From: Streptococcus parasanguinis ATCC 15912
GTDB lineage: Bacteria > Bacillota > Bacilli > Lactobacillales > Streptococcaceae
DNA length: 64,000 nt
Direction of reading: 5' to 3'
Assembly: GCF_000164675.2 (NCBI RefSeq)
Contig: NC_015678.1
Coordinates: 558,001 to 622,000, forward strand
The notes beneath the pieces were generated by a model. The model ran no database searches. It had not been told where the DNA came from and worked only from the letters and a program-made list of their open reading frames with translations. Position numbers and translations under genes: made by a program. This document shows positions 35,762-44,275 of the stretch, in pieces; position 1 is the stretch's first letter; each line of letters opens with the position of its first letter.

Positions 35762-35798
35762 CTGGTGGGCATATGCACCAGTTGAATGTGATGATTAG
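35754..35798 (+). pseudogene. 3' remnant of a second 99-residue-type gene
   Basis: In frame it reads AWVWWAYAPVECDD then TAG. The TGG that encodes Trp in copy A is TAG here, so the protein would end earlier. Everything upstream was lost at the junction with fucO. Confidence 0.8.
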
Positions 35799-35878
35799 AT
35801 TTAGATAAATAGGCTCTATAATTTCTATTTAGGCTAAAACTAACATAGGAATTATGGATCCTATTTTGTTGTAGAAAA

Positions 35879-35910
35879 AATCCCCGCCAAGATCTAACTT
35901 GGCGGGGATT
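35879..35910. terminator. Strong GC-rich terminator, copy B
   Basis: Same 13-bp stem and ATCTAA loop as copy A. Here it can also stop transcripts arriving from rplL on the minus strand. Confidence 0.9.
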
Positions 35911-36006
35911 TGGTGGGGAATAACTCCCCTATTTAAGATTTAAATCACCTTAAGCAATTCTTAACCTTAATATACTAGGCTTTCGCATTCAATTTGCGTT
36001 ACTCGA

Positions 36007-36375
36007 TTATTTAAGAGTAACTGAAGCTCCAGCTTCTTCCAATTTAGCTTTGATTTCTTCAGCTTCAGCTGTAGCAACACCTTCTTTGATAACACCAGGT
36101 GCACCATCAACAAGTTCTTTAGCTTCTTTAAGACCAAGACCAGTGATTTCACGTACAACTTTGATAACGCCGACTTTCTTGTCGCCTGCAGATGTCAATT
36201 CGATATCGAATGAATCTTTAGCAGCACCAGCGTCAGCAGCACCAGCTGCAGCAACAGCTACAGGAGCAGCTGCAGTTACACCAAATTCTTCTTCGATAGC
36301 TTTTACAAGGTCGTTCAATTCAAGGATTGAAGCTTCTTTAATTTCAGCAATAATGTTTTCAATGTTCAATGCCAT
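36007..36375 (-). CDS. rplL: 50S ribosomal protein L7/L12
   Basis: 122 residues from the ATG at 36375, 7 bp after GGAGGAA; a longer frame to 36390 has no ribosome site. N-terminal dimerisation helices ([20 protein letters not shown]), an Ala-rich hinge (about 35-55) and the C-terminal factor-binding domain ([20 protein letters not shown]) are all present. It forms the L10(L12)4 stalk with the product of rplJ just upstream, which recruits translation GTPases. Confidence 0.97.
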   Translation of the reverse strand: MALNIENIIAEIKEASILELNDLVKAIEEEFGVTAAAPVAVAAAGAADAGAAKDSFDIELTSAGDKKVGVIKVVREITGLGLKEAKELVDGAPGVIKEGVATAEAEEIKAKLEEAGASVTLK

Positions 36376-36449
36376 TGTTATTTCCTCCAAATAAGTTTTA
36401 ATTATATATTTTTATTTTTTGTAGCTAGGCTACGCTGCGTAGCTTAAGA

Positions 36450-36950
36450 TTAAGCTGCGTCTTCTTTGTTGTCTGCAACCGCTTTGACTGCAAGAGCAAC
36501 GTTGCGCACTGGCGCTTGAAGTACAGAAAGGAGCATAGAAAGAAGTCCTTCGCGGTTTGGAAGAGTTGCAAGTGCAAGAATCTCTTCTTTAGATGCGACA
36601 GCGCCTTCGATTGCACCACCTTTAATTTCAAGTGCTTCAGCGTCTTTAGAAAAATCGTTCAAAATTTTCGCAGGTGCGATAACATCTTCATTTGAAAATG
36701 CTACTGCAGATGGTCCAACGAATACAGATGCAAGATCTTCAAGACCAGCTTTTTCAGCTGCACGACGCAAGATTGAGTTTTTGATAACTTTAAACTCAAC
36801 TTCGCTTTCGCGAAGGTTGCGACGGAGAACTGTATCTTGCTCAACTGTCAAACCGCGAGAATCTACAACGACGATTGATGCAGCAGCTTTCATTTTTTCA
36901 GCTACTACGTCAACTAGTTCCGCTTTTTTAGCAATAATTGCTTCACTCAT
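36450..36950 (-). CDS. rplJ: 50S ribosomal protein L10
   Basis: 166 residues from the ATG at 36950, which follows GGAGGTGA; the frame upstream to 37013 overlaps the leader and is not coding. Stalk base that binds 23S rRNA and L12 dimers; the C-terminal helix ([20 protein letters not shown]) carries the L12 sites. Followed 74 bp later by rplL. Expected to be autoregulated through the leader RNA. Confidence 0.97.
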   Translation of the reverse strand: MSEAIIAKKAELVDVVAEKMKAAASIVVVDSRGLTVEQDTVLRRNLRESEVEFKVIKNSILRRAAEKAGLEDLASVFVGPSAVAFSNEDVIAPAKILNDFSKDAEALEIKGGAIEGAVASKEEILALATLPNREGLLSMLLSVLQAPVRNVALAVKAVADNKEDAA

Positions 36951-36959
36951 TAGTGTGTT

Positions 36960-37125
36960 CACCTCCGTAATTATTTTGCTTGGGGAATTTTTCCAAAAGA
37001 AAAACGCGCCCAAACCTAGACACGAAAGTACAATACGCTTCTTTTAATTGATACGTTTTGTCCTCGGTAGGATCTTTATGAGTCGTGCTCCCCTACTGTC
37101 TTAGGCAGTTTTTTCAAACCATAAA
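36960..37125 (-). ncRNA. Ribosomal protein L10 leader
   Basis: The transcript between promoter and rplJ is about 180 nt and contains the features of the Firmicutes L10 leader: an early CTGCCTAAGACAGTAGGGG hairpin, the ATCCTACCGAGGAC internal loop block, and a later stem near the start codon. L10(L12)4 binding to such a leader represses its own operon in related bacteria. Boundaries are approximate. Confidence 0.7.
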
Positions 37126-37127
37126 TT

Positions 37128-37156
37128 AGTTTATCACATATAAAAAAAGAATGCAA
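37128..37156 (-). promoter_or_regulatory. rplJ-rplL promoter
   Basis: -35 TTGCAT (37151-37156), 17-bp T-rich spacer, -10 TAAACT (37128-37133), 178 bp upstream of rplJ. Confidence 0.6.
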
Positions 37157-37184
37157 GTACTTTTGCAAACTTTTTTTATATTTT

Positions 37185-37982
37185 TTAATCGTTGTAGAGA
37201 CTCTTGATATTATTCAACCAAGCATAGGCAAGTCCCATTAGGACTCCTCCTCCTACCCAGTTGGCAAAGAAGGTGACGCTATAATGACGTAAAATATTTA
37301 AAAACTCAAAATGCGGCAATTGACTAGAAACTGAATTAAAGCTCAATAATGAGAAAGAAGCAAAGTTTGCAGCCAAGTGTTCATTGGTCATAAAGACAAA
37401 CATATAAATAGCAGAAAGGGCTAAGAGCACCTTGGCTGTTTCATCTTTGAAATATAGATAAGAAAGAATAGCAATATTTACAAAGATATTGGCAATAACC
37501 CCTTCAAAGAAAACCACTTGATTGCTTCGTTGGAGTTTATTTTCTGCTACCGTGGCTAGGAAACCTTTTGGATCGATATGTGCAAAGGCAGTTGTTTGAT
37601 TGAAAAGAAAAGCGACGATTAAAGCACCAATTAAATTAAAAAAGGTACAATAAAGAAGAATTTCCAAAGCTTTCTTCCAATGAATTTTCTTTAGATAGGT
37701 TCCCGCCGTCAAATACATCATATTTGAGGTGGTTAATTCCGCATTTAAGAATAAGAGGTAAACCAAGCCCCAGGCAAAGATGAATGGAAATAGAAAACGA
37801 CCAGATCCAGGTAAGAAGGTATTCAACAAGTCTGCGGCAACTGCACCGACTGCAGTACTTAAAGTAAGAAAACCTCCAGCAAAAATAGAACGAACAGCAT
37901 ACCGAGTTTTGGACTTCTGATAAAGGTCCTCTTTCTTATTACAAGCAGCTCCTACTTTTTGAATGAAATTAGATTCAGACAT
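37185..37982 (-). CDS. Formate/nitrite transporter family protein
   Basis: 265 residues, six predicted membrane helices, FNT fold. The pore-lining segments are visible: FAGGFLTLSTAVGAVAADLL near 33, and the second half (FMTNEHLAANFASFSL, with the conserved central region near 200). Exports or imports formate, nitrite or a related monovalent anion. Formate export after pyruvate formate-lyase is the likely use in a streptococcus. Monocistronic. Confidence 0.88.
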   Translation of the reverse strand: MSESNFIQKVGAACNKKEDLYQKSKTRYAVRSIFAGGFLTLSTAVGAVAADLLNTFLPGSGRFLFPFIFAWGLVYLLFLNAELTTSNMMYLTAGTYLKKIHWKKALEILLYCTFFNLIGALIVAFLFNQTTAFAHIDPKGFLATVAENKLQRSNQVVFFEGVIANIFVNIAILSYLYFKDETAKVLLALSAIYMFVFMTNEHLAANFASFSLLSFNSVSSQLPHFEFLNILRHYSVTFFANWVGGGVLMGLAYAWLNNIKSLYND

Positions 37983-38113
37983 AAAAATCTCCTTATAAAA
38001 TGTTTGTGAATAAAATCATTATAGCATAGAAAGAGGCTTTTGAAAAGGTTTGCAATACAAATTTTGACAATCCAAAAATTCGATTTATTTCGATTGTATA
38101 TCAATAACATCTA

Positions 38114-38143
38114 CAAAAAAAGCAGACATGGTCTGCTTTTTTT
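38114..38143 (-). terminator. Terminator of the glucosaminidase gene
   Basis: AAAAAAAGCAGAC / GTCTGCTTTTTTT with a 3-nt loop. Confidence 0.9.
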
Positions 38144-38146
38144 GTA

Positions 38147-38848
38147 TCAATTCAAACGATTAGCCCAAGCAATATCCAAATTAAGGATTTCTTGAGAAGT
38201 GAACTGTTGACGATAAGGATTGTATACCGTACCTGTAATACCACCTTGAACATTTGGTGAATCATATTGAGTCAAATTATAAGTTTCAATGATGTGGTTG
38301 AGTTTTGCGTAGTAACTTGTATCGGTAGCATAAACACCAGTCAAAGCTGCTGTTGCATCTTGGTAACTAGATGTGTTGCTTTTCCAAGCCCCTGCAAAAT
38401 GTCCTTGTTTCAAAACAGCTACATAGTCTTGCAATGATTCATAATAAGACGGATAAGAACGGAATGCGTCATTAATTGTATAAGCATTTCCTGCACCATC
38501 ATCTTCCCACGTTTGCATTACGGCAGATTGACCATCATAACTTCCTTTAATACCAAAGAGATTGTAATGTGGATAAGAAGATAAGCCCGACTGACCTGAT
38601 CCACTTTCAAGGATGGCTTGGGCAATCATTACAGAGGCATAAAGGTCATTCTCTTGACCGAGTTGACGCGCAGATTCTCCAATTTGTGAAATAAAAGCTT
38701 CTGTAGGATCTGAATATGTTTGGTAAGTTCCATCGTTTGCACCAACTGACGTTACATGCTCACTCATAGCAGCTACAAATGTCCCCACTGCTAATACCGA
38801 AACAATCAAACCAAACAATTTCGTCTTATTTCGTATTTTCTTTTTCAT
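38147..38848 (-). CDS. Secreted glucosaminidase (GH73)
   Basis: 233 residues from the ATG at 38848; the frame to 38866 opens at a TTG whose first codons contain the GGAG ribosome site. A basic signal peptide (MKKKIRNKTKLFGLIVSVLA) with cleavage near VGA|ND. The GH73 domain (about 55-195) includes the catalytic Glu in AQAILESGSGQSGLS and the YNLFGIKGSYDG block. It would cleave peptidoglycan between GlcNAc and MurNAc. No wall-binding repeats or sorting signal; a short novel tail follows. Probably an autolysin acting in cell separation. Confidence 0.88.
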   Translation of the reverse strand: MKKKIRNKTKLFGLIVSVLAVGTFVAAMSEHVTSVGANDGTYQTYSDPTEAFISQIGESARQLGQENDLYASVMIAQAILESGSGQSGLSSYPHYNLFGIKGSYDGQSAVMQTWEDDGAGNAYTINDAFRSYPSYYESLQDYVAVLKQGHFAGAWKSNTSSYQDATAALTGVYATDTSYYAKLNHIIETYNLTQYDSPNVQGGITGTVYNPYRQQFTSQEILNLDIAWANRLN

Positions 38849-38976
38849 TATACAATTTATCTCCAATTAATTTTTTATCATCTTTTATCTTTATATAAAT
38901 TATACCATATAAAACGACAAAAACAAGGAAGATTTTATTACACTTGTATTACAATTGCGAGATAAATCCAAAATAA

Positions 38977-38998
38977 AAATGACATTTTCATGTCATTT
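38977..38998 (-). terminator. Terminator of clpX-engB
   Basis: AAATGACA / TGTCATTT stem at the engB stop codon, followed on the minus strand by TTTTATTTT. Confidence 0.75.
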
Positions 38999-39600
38999 CA
39001 ATTTATTTCGTAAAACGTGTTTTCTAAAATAGCATCCCATGACTTCTCTAGTCCTTCCCGGGTTACAGAAGAGAAAACGATAAAGGTGTCAGCTGGATCA
39101 AAATCTAGTTTTTTCTTGATGATCGATTCGTGTTTATTCCATTTTCCACGCGGAATCTTATCTGCTTTAGTAGCAACTAAGATCACAGGGATCTCATAAT
39201 ATTTTAAGAATTCATACATCTGGACATCATCTGCTGAAGGTTCATGACGAAAATCGACTAGGCTAACGACTGCTTTTAAGTTCTTACGACTAGTGAGGTA
39301 TTCTTCAATCATCCGCCCCCACTTCTCGCGCTCTTTTTTAGAGACACGTGCATAGCCATAACCAGGTACGTCTACCAAACGGAGTTTATCATCGATATTG
39401 AAGAAATTGAGCAATTGGGTTTTTCCTGGTTTCCCAGATGTTCTGGCCAGGTTCTTTCGGTTTAAGAGAGTATTAATAAAAGAAGACTTGCCGACATTGG
39501 ATCGACCGGCAAGTGCAACTTCTGGAATCTCATCTTGAGGATAATGACTCTTATTTGCAGCGCTTAAGAGGATATCCGCATTATGTGTGTTAATTTCCAT
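38998..39600 (-). CDS. engB: Ribosome biogenesis GTPase EngB/YsxC
   Basis: 200 residues. GTP-binding motifs are complete: G1 [13 protein letters not shown] near 32, G2 Thr region, G3 DVPGYG near 77, G4 ATKADK near 143, G5 SSVTREG near 175. Assists late assembly of the 50S subunit. It lies 11 bp after clpX, the usual gene order in streptococci. Confidence 0.96.
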   Translation of the reverse strand: MEINTHNADILLSAANKSHYPQDEIPEVALAGRSNVGKSSFINTLLNRKNLARTSGKPGKTQLLNFFNIDDKLRLVDVPGYGYARVSKKEREKWGRMIEEYLTSRKNLKAVVSLVDFRHEPSADDVQMYEFLKYYEIPVILVATKADKIPRGKWNKHESIIKKKLDFDPADTFIVFSSVTREGLEKSWDAILENTFYEIN

Positions 39601-39611
39601 ATTTTATCTTT

Positions 39612-40844
39612 CTAGGCTGTTTCAAGAATTGGTTTTTCAGTTCCATCTACAGCTTCTTTTGTGATTCGGACAAGTTTGACATCTTCTTGACTTGGAATTT
39701 CAAACATGACATCCATCATCGTTTCTTCGATAATCGAACGAAGTCCACGAGCTCCTGTTTTTCTTTCGATGGCCTTATTAGCAATTTCTTGAAGAGCTTC
39801 ATCATCGAATTCCAATTCAACGTTATCATAAGAGAGCAAGGTTTGGTATTGTTTTACCAAGGCATTGCGTGGCTCTTTTAGAATACGGACAAGATCGTCA
39901 ACTGTCAATTGCTCAAGAGCTGCAAAGACTGGAAGACGTCCGATCAATTCTGGGATAATCCCGAATTTTTGAATATCTTCTGCAACGATTTCTTGCATGT
40001 AAGAGCTTGATTCATCAATAGCTTTATTGTTCTTACCGAAACCGATGACTTTTTCACCAAGACGTTGTTTAACAATTTCTTCGATCCCGTCAAAAGCTCC
40101 ACCTACGATAAAGAGGATGTTCTTGGTATCCACTTGGATCATCTCTTGTTGCGGGTGTTTGCGTCCACCTTGAGGTGGGACACTAGCGACGGTTCCTTCG
40201 ATGATCTTCAAGAGGGCTTGTTGCACCCCTTCACCAGAAACGTCACGTGTGATAGAGACATTTTCACTTTTCTTAGCAATCTTATCAATTTCATCGACGT
40301 AGATAATGCCTCGTTCTGCACGCTCGATGTTGAAATCAGCTGCTTGAAGAAGTTTCAAGAGAATGTTTTCAACGTCTTCTCCCACATAACCAGCTTCTGT
40401 CAAGGCTGTTGCATCGGCAATAGCAAATGGGACATTCAAGCTACGTGCTAAGGTCTGGGCCAAGAAAGTCTTACCTGAACCAGTCGGTCCAATCATGAGG
40501 ATGTTTGATTTTTGTAATTCAACATCTGTCTCATCTTCGCGCGTATCGTGGAAGTTAATGCGTTTGTAGTGGTTGTATACTGCTACAGCAAGGGCACGTT
40601 TGGCACGATCTTGACCGATCACATAGTGGTTCAAGATATTGAGCAATTCGATTGGTTTTGGAACTTCACTAAGGTCTGCAAGAACTTCTTCTGCTAGCTC
40701 CTCACGAATAATTTCTTGTGCTAACTCTACACATTCATTACAGATAAACGCATTGTTCCCTGCAATGATTTTTTGGACTTCATCTTGACTCTTTCCGCAA
40801 AATGAACAATAAACCATCATATCATTATTTTGATTCGTTGGCAT
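39612..40844 (-). CDS. clpX: ClpX, ATPase subunit of the Clp protease
   Basis: 410 residues. N-terminal zinc domain with Cys pairs (YCSFCGKSQ and [10 protein letters not shown]), Walker A GPTGSGKT near 117, Walker [11 protein letters not shown] near 180, pore loop region, and the IGF loop ([10 protein letters not shown]) that docks on ClpP. Unfolds tagged proteins for ClpP. Operon with a 56-residue gene and dihydrofolate reductase upstream and engB downstream. Confidence 0.97.
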   Translation of the reverse strand: MPTNQNNDMMVYCSFCGKSQDEVQKIIAGNNAFICNECVELAQEIIREELAEEVLADLSEVPKPIELLNILNHYVIGQDRAKRALAVAVYNHYKRINFHDTREDETDVELQKSNILMIGPTGSGKTFLAQTLARSLNVPFAIADATALTEAGYVGEDVENILLKLLQAADFNIERAERGIIYVDEIDKIAKKSENVSITRDVSGEGVQQALLKIIEGTVASVPPQGGRKHPQQEMIQVDTKNILFIVGGAFDGIEEIVKQRLGEKVIGFGKNNKAIDESSSYMQEIVAEDIQKFGIIPELIGRLPVFAALEQLTVDDLVRILKEPRNALVKQYQTLLSYDNVELEFDDEALQEIANKAIERKTGARGLRSIIEETMMDVMFEIPSQEDVKLVRITKEAVDGTEKPILETA

Positions 40845-40882
40845 GTATTTCCTCTTTCTGTCATTTTCTATTTCTATTTAGT

Positions 40883-41053
40883 TTAAAATAAGGTCATGTA
40901 AAAGGCGTGAATAGAATTCACAAGATTGGTAAAAGCATTTAGTAAGAATAAAATAGCGAGGCCAAACCGTTTTTTACGAAAAGTTTGTAAGGCACAAATC
41001 ATACAGATGACACACAAGACAGCTGTAAAAAAACCAAAGACACTTCGCTCCAT
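40883..41053 (-). CDS. Small membrane protein between dfr and clpX
   Basis: 56 residues. The ATG overlaps the dfr stop codon as TAATG, so its translation is coupled. It begins MERSVFGFFTAVLCVICMIC, has a basic loop (LQTFRKKRFG), and a second hydrophobic segment (LAILFLLNAF), giving two probable membrane helices. A short unnamed ORF at this position is, as I recall, common in streptococci. Function unknown. Confidence 0.7.
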   Translation of the reverse strand: MERSVFGFFTAVLCVICMICALQTFRKKRFGLAILFLLNAFTNLVNSIHAFYMTLF

Positions 41054-41562
41054 TAATCTAAATCCTTTCTCTTGTAATAGGTGACAGTAAAATCATATGG
41101 ATTCTTCTCATCTTTTGGATGATGGACTTGACGTACTCTTTCATAGCGGTTCTCTTCAAATGTTGGTGCCAATGTATCGCCATCCATATCTGCATGAATC
41201 ATGGTCTGGATCACCTCTTCTAGCTGGTCAGAAAAGAGCCTTAAAATCTGACTGCCTCCAATAATGTAAAGATTCTTCTCTTGGTTCTGAAACCAGTCCA
41301 AGACTTCTTCCTTGCTGTGCATGACGAGTACAGCGTCATTCTCAGGATCATAGGCTTGATCTTGCGATAAGATAATGCTGGTCCGACCTGGTAGAACCCT
41401 TTTATTCATTCCATCAAAGGTCACTCTTCCCATGAGAATTGCTTGTCCCATGGTCGTTTCTTTGAAATGCTGAAGCTCAGCTGGCAGATGCCAAGGCATG
41501 ACTTGGTCCTTTCCAATAATGCCATTTTCAGTTTGAGCCCAGATACCAATAATCTTTTTCAT
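41053..41562 (-). CDS. folA: Dihydrofolate reductase
   Basis: 169 residues. Substrate and cofactor sites are visible: IGIWAQTENGIIGKDQVMPW with the Trp-His-Leu-Pro after it, GRVTFDGM near 48, and IIGGSQIL near 98. Reduces dihydrofolate to tetrahydrofolate with NADPH; target of trimethoprim. Works with thymidylate synthase encoded just upstream. Coupled to the following 56-residue gene. Confidence 0.96.
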   Translation of the reverse strand: MKKIIGIWAQTENGIIGKDQVMPWHLPAELQHFKETTMGQAILMGRVTFDGMNKRVLPGRTSIILSQDQAYDPENDAVLVMHSKEEVLDWFQNQEKNLYIIGGSQILRLFSDQLEEVIQTMIHADMDGDTLAPTFEENRYERVRQVHHPKDEKNPYDFTVTYYKRKDLD

Positions 41563-41662
41563 TCTCTCATCCTTTACACTGATACTTCTATTTTATCAAA
41601 TTTTCTTATAAAAGACAGATTTCAACTATCTAGTTTGGAGGATATTTTTAAAATACAAACAG

Positions 41663-41690
41663 AAAAAACCGCGAGGAATTCGCGGTTTTT
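41663..41690. terminator. Terminator between thyA and folA
   Basis: AAAAAACCGCGA...TCGCGGTTTTT stem, symmetric A/T tracts, so it can act both ways; here it ends thyA. Confidence 0.88.
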
Positions 41691-41769
41691 CTTAGCCACA
41701 AGTTAGCTTAGTCTTCATTTTGCGTTTTGCAAATCCGAAAAATGAATAGAAAAAACAACATTTTTAACT

Positions 41770-42609
41770 TTAAATCGCAAGGTCGAACTTCAACTGTGGT
41801 TTCACTGGATCATAATCGACCAATTCAAAATCTTCTGGCTTGATGTCAAAGAAATTGGTTCCATCTGGTACATTCAAAACCAAGCGAGGCTGACAATTAG
41901 TCGCCTCACGGCGGAGCAATTCTTCTGCTTGTTCAAATTGATTATCATAGATATGAAGGTTATTAATGAAGTAAAAGAACTTCCCTACCTTCCAACCAAA
42001 GTGTTTGGCAATCATCATCTGAAGGGCTACATATTGCATGGCATTAATATGGTGGGCTACCAACATATCATTAGAACGCTGGGTCAGGGTTGCATCTAGA
42101 TAGATCTCTCCTTCTACGCGACGAACGTCAAACATGGTCTGAAATGCACATGGCAAGAGTCCTTCTGACTCCTCAAAAGCATCATAATCCCAGAGCGTGA
42201 TGATGTTGCGGCGATTCCAAGGATTGGCTTCTAATTGTTTGAGAATCTTATTCGTAATGTCATGCTTTTTGACCACTGCTCCATAGCGCTGTCCAATCGT
42301 CCGGCTATCTCCAACTTCCCAGTCATTCCAGTAATGGACATTGTATTTTTCTTCCAAGACATCTAAACTATTAGACTGATCTTGGTAAATCCAGAGCATC
42401 TCTTTGATGGCTGATTTAATCGCGATAGGACGAAGGGTGGTGATAGGAAACTCGCCTTTTGCGAGATCAAATTCCATAAAGGCTCCCGTGATGTACTTGG
42501 AGTTGGCAGTTCTGCCATCCTTGTATTTGGGACGCGCTTGCTCTGACCAGACCCCTTCTTCCATAATTTTACGAATATATTCTTTAAATACTATATCTGC
42601 TTTTGTCAT
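41770..42609 (-). CDS. thyA: Thymidylate synthase
   Basis: 279 residues from the ATG at 42609, 5 bp after AAGGAG; a GTG two codons earlier overlaps the spacer. Methylates dUMP to dTMP using methylene-tetrahydrofolate. Catalytic Cys in [13 protein letters not shown] near 167. Conserved [15 protein letters not shown] and [19 protein letters not shown] blocks are present. The residue after Cys is Ala, not His, as in the Lactobacillales form. Confidence 0.96.
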   Translation of the reverse strand: MTKADIVFKEYIRKIMEEGVWSEQARPKYKDGRTANSKYITGAFMEFDLAKGEFPITTLRPIAIKSAIKEMLWIYQDQSNSLDVLEEKYNVHYWNDWEVGDSRTIGQRYGAVVKKHDITNKILKQLEANPWNRRNIITLWDYDAFEESEGLLPCAFQTMFDVRRVEGEIYLDATLTQRSNDMLVAHHINAMQYVALQMMIAKHFGWKVGKFFYFINNLHIYDNQFEQAEELLRREATNCQPRLVLNVPDGTNFFDIKPEDFELVDYDPVKPQLKFDLAI

Positions 42610-42655
42610 ATACACTCCTTGAATCCAGTTTTGCCTTCATTATAACACAGGACAA

Positions 42656-42692
42656 AGAAAAAAAGGAGATGCAAGCATCTGCTAGATCTCCT
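42656..42692 (-). terminator. Terminator of the glucokinase gene
   Basis: Minus strand AGGAGAT...ATCTCCT stem followed by TTTTTTT. Confidence 0.8.
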
Positions 42693-42702
42693 ACTTGACG
42701 TC

Positions 42703-43662
42703 TCATTGTAAAACAAGGGATGCCGCACCAATGACACCGGCATCATTTCCCAAGGTAGCAAGAGCCAATTGTGTTGATTCACGCACTTGTGGGAATGAGT
42801 TTTCTTCAAAGACTTTGCGCACTCCTTCTAAAAGGAATTCACCTGCAGCCGAAACTCCACCACCGATAACGATCTTAGATGGGTTCAAGGTTGAACCGAT
42901 GTTGGCAGCAGCAAGCCCAAGGTAACGTGAGAAGTTCTTATAGACGATCAAAGCAAGAGCATCACCCTCTTTTGCTAGATCAAAGACAGTTTTAGCGGTC
43001 ACTTCTTCACCATTGTCGATCAAGACTTTCAATTGAGAGTCCCCTTCGTACTCATCGGCATAACGACGAGTGAGGTTAACGATACCTGTTGCAGATGCAA
43101 CCGTTTCGAGACATCCTTTTTTACCACAGGTACATTGAATCGGATCATCAAAATCAACGGTGATATGACCAAGCTCACCTGCAGCTCCACGCACACCATG
43201 CAAGAGGCGACCTTCAGCGACGATTCCCCCGCCGACACCTGTTCCAAGAGTCATGAAAACAACATCTGGTTGGTTTTCACCAGCTCCTTTCCAACGTTCA
43301 CCCAAAGCAGCAACGTTGGCATCATTATCAATGAAAAATGGAATATGAAGGGCACTTTCGATCTTTTCTTTTACTGGTTGAAGACTCTTCCAGTTCAAGT
43401 TATAGGCACCGATAACTGTACCTTTTTCACGGTCAACGACACCAGGTGATCCCATTCCAATTCCTTGGAACTCAGAAGCATCAAGCCCAAGCATCTTCAA
43501 ACGATGCGCGATTGATTCGATCATATCATCTACAATATGACTACCTTCATCCAAGATATTTGTTTTAATAGACCATTTTTCTTGAACCTCTCCATCCAAG
43601 GTAAGAATGGCAAATTTGATCGAAGTTCCTCCAAGGTCAATCCCAATAATTTTTTTAGACAT
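42703..43662 (-). CDS. glcK: Glucokinase (ROK family)
   Basis: 319 residues. ATP site IGIDLGGTSIKFAIL at 5-19, sugar site with Glu/His (GELGHITVD near 163), zinc motif CTCGKKGCLE near 176, and a second glycine-rich segment (IVIGGGVSAAGE near 265). Phosphorylates glucose from disaccharide hydrolysis. Monocistronic, with a cre-like site directly upstream. Confidence 0.95.
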   Translation of the reverse strand: MSKKIIGIDLGGTSIKFAILTLDGEVQEKWSIKTNILDEGSHIVDDMIESIAHRLKMLGLDASEFQGIGMGSPGVVDREKGTVIGAYNLNWKSLQPVKEKIESALHIPFFIDNDANVAALGERWKGAGENQPDVVFMTLGTGVGGGIVAEGRLLHGVRGAAGELGHITVDFDDPIQCTCGKKGCLETVASATGIVNLTRRYADEYEGDSQLKVLIDNGEEVTAKTVFDLAKEGDALALIVYKNFSRYLGLAAANIGSTLNPSKIVIGGGVSAAGEFLLEGVRKVFEENSFPQVRESTQLALATLGNDAGVIGAASLVLQ

Positions 43663-43680
43663 CTATTACTCCTTTCAACC

Positions 43681-43694
43681 TGTAAACACTTACA
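43681..43694. promoter_or_regulatory. cre-like site upstream of glcK
   Basis: TGTAAACACTTACA agrees with the CcpA consensus TGWAANCGNTNWCA at 13 of 14 positions. It lies just downstream of a TATAAT -10 (about 43700-43705), where CcpA binding would repress. Confidence 0.55.
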
Positions 43695-43747
43695 GTTCTA
43701 TTATATCAGACTTTTTGTCAAACGCAAAGGTTTGCACGTAACTTTTC

Positions 43748-44266
43748 TCAACTTTTTAACAAGAAACTGAAGGATTGAAGACCTAGGACAAGGAAAATCA
43801 ATCCAATAATATTAAGTAGAAAAACACTGATGGACAACGGACTGACAATTAAAAATAGGCCAGTAAAGAGTTGGATCAAAGCAAAGAAAATATATCGCTT
43901 GGATAGTTCTTCAACCTTTCTCGAGTAGAAATTGGCTTTTCGGAAGTTTAAAATCGAACGATAGATCAGCCAAATCCCTAAAGTGACTGGAAAGACAATC
44001 GGCAAGGTCTTGTAGCCATAGAGCAGTAAGTAGACTGCAAAAACTAAGGCGACCATGCTGTGAAAGAGCTGTTGTTGCTGAACAATACCTGCCTGACGCA
44101 ACCGGTAATAGCGTGAAAAACGAGAAAGGGAGATTAAAAAGAAACCACAGGAAATCAACCAGCTAAATGAGCCAATGTGCTCAATCGGATTGATAAACAA
44201 GACGATACCGATAATGGTAAAAATAGTGGCTGAAATCCCAAGGGATATCCGGTTCAATTGATTCAT
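43748..44266 (-). CDS. Membrane protein of DUF308/HdeD type
   Basis: 172 residues with six short membrane helices in three pairs, the pattern of HdeD-like proteins (IGIVLFINPIEHIGSFSWLI is typical of such a repeat). Function unknown. Last gene of the DUF1149-degV-dapB-cca-ABC-F operon, 9 bp after the ABC-F gene. Confidence 0.75.
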   Translation of the reverse strand: MNQLNRISLGISATIFTIIGIVLFINPIEHIGSFSWLISCGFFLISLSRFSRYYRLRQAGIVQQQQLFHSMVALVFAVYLLLYGYKTLPIVFPVTLGIWLIYRSILNFRKANFYSRKVEELSKRYIFFALIQLFTGLFLIVSPLSISVFLLNIIGLIFLVLGLQSFSFLLKS

Positions 44267-44275
44267 AGGGCCTCC

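Larger units (their letters stand above)
35754..35914 (+). repeat. Direct repeat copy B
   Basis: About 80% identical to 22425-22586, same orientation; it bounds the rhamnose island on its right, directly downstream of rplL. Confidence 0.88.

Noticed and set aside
36050..36394. Plus-strand ORF opposite rplL
   Set aside because: Its Ala/Ser-rich composition mirrors the codon bias of rplL on the other strand.
43033..43449. 138-codon plus-strand ORF opposite glcK
   Set aside because: Shadow of the glucokinase gene; no start signal, and glcK is unambiguous.
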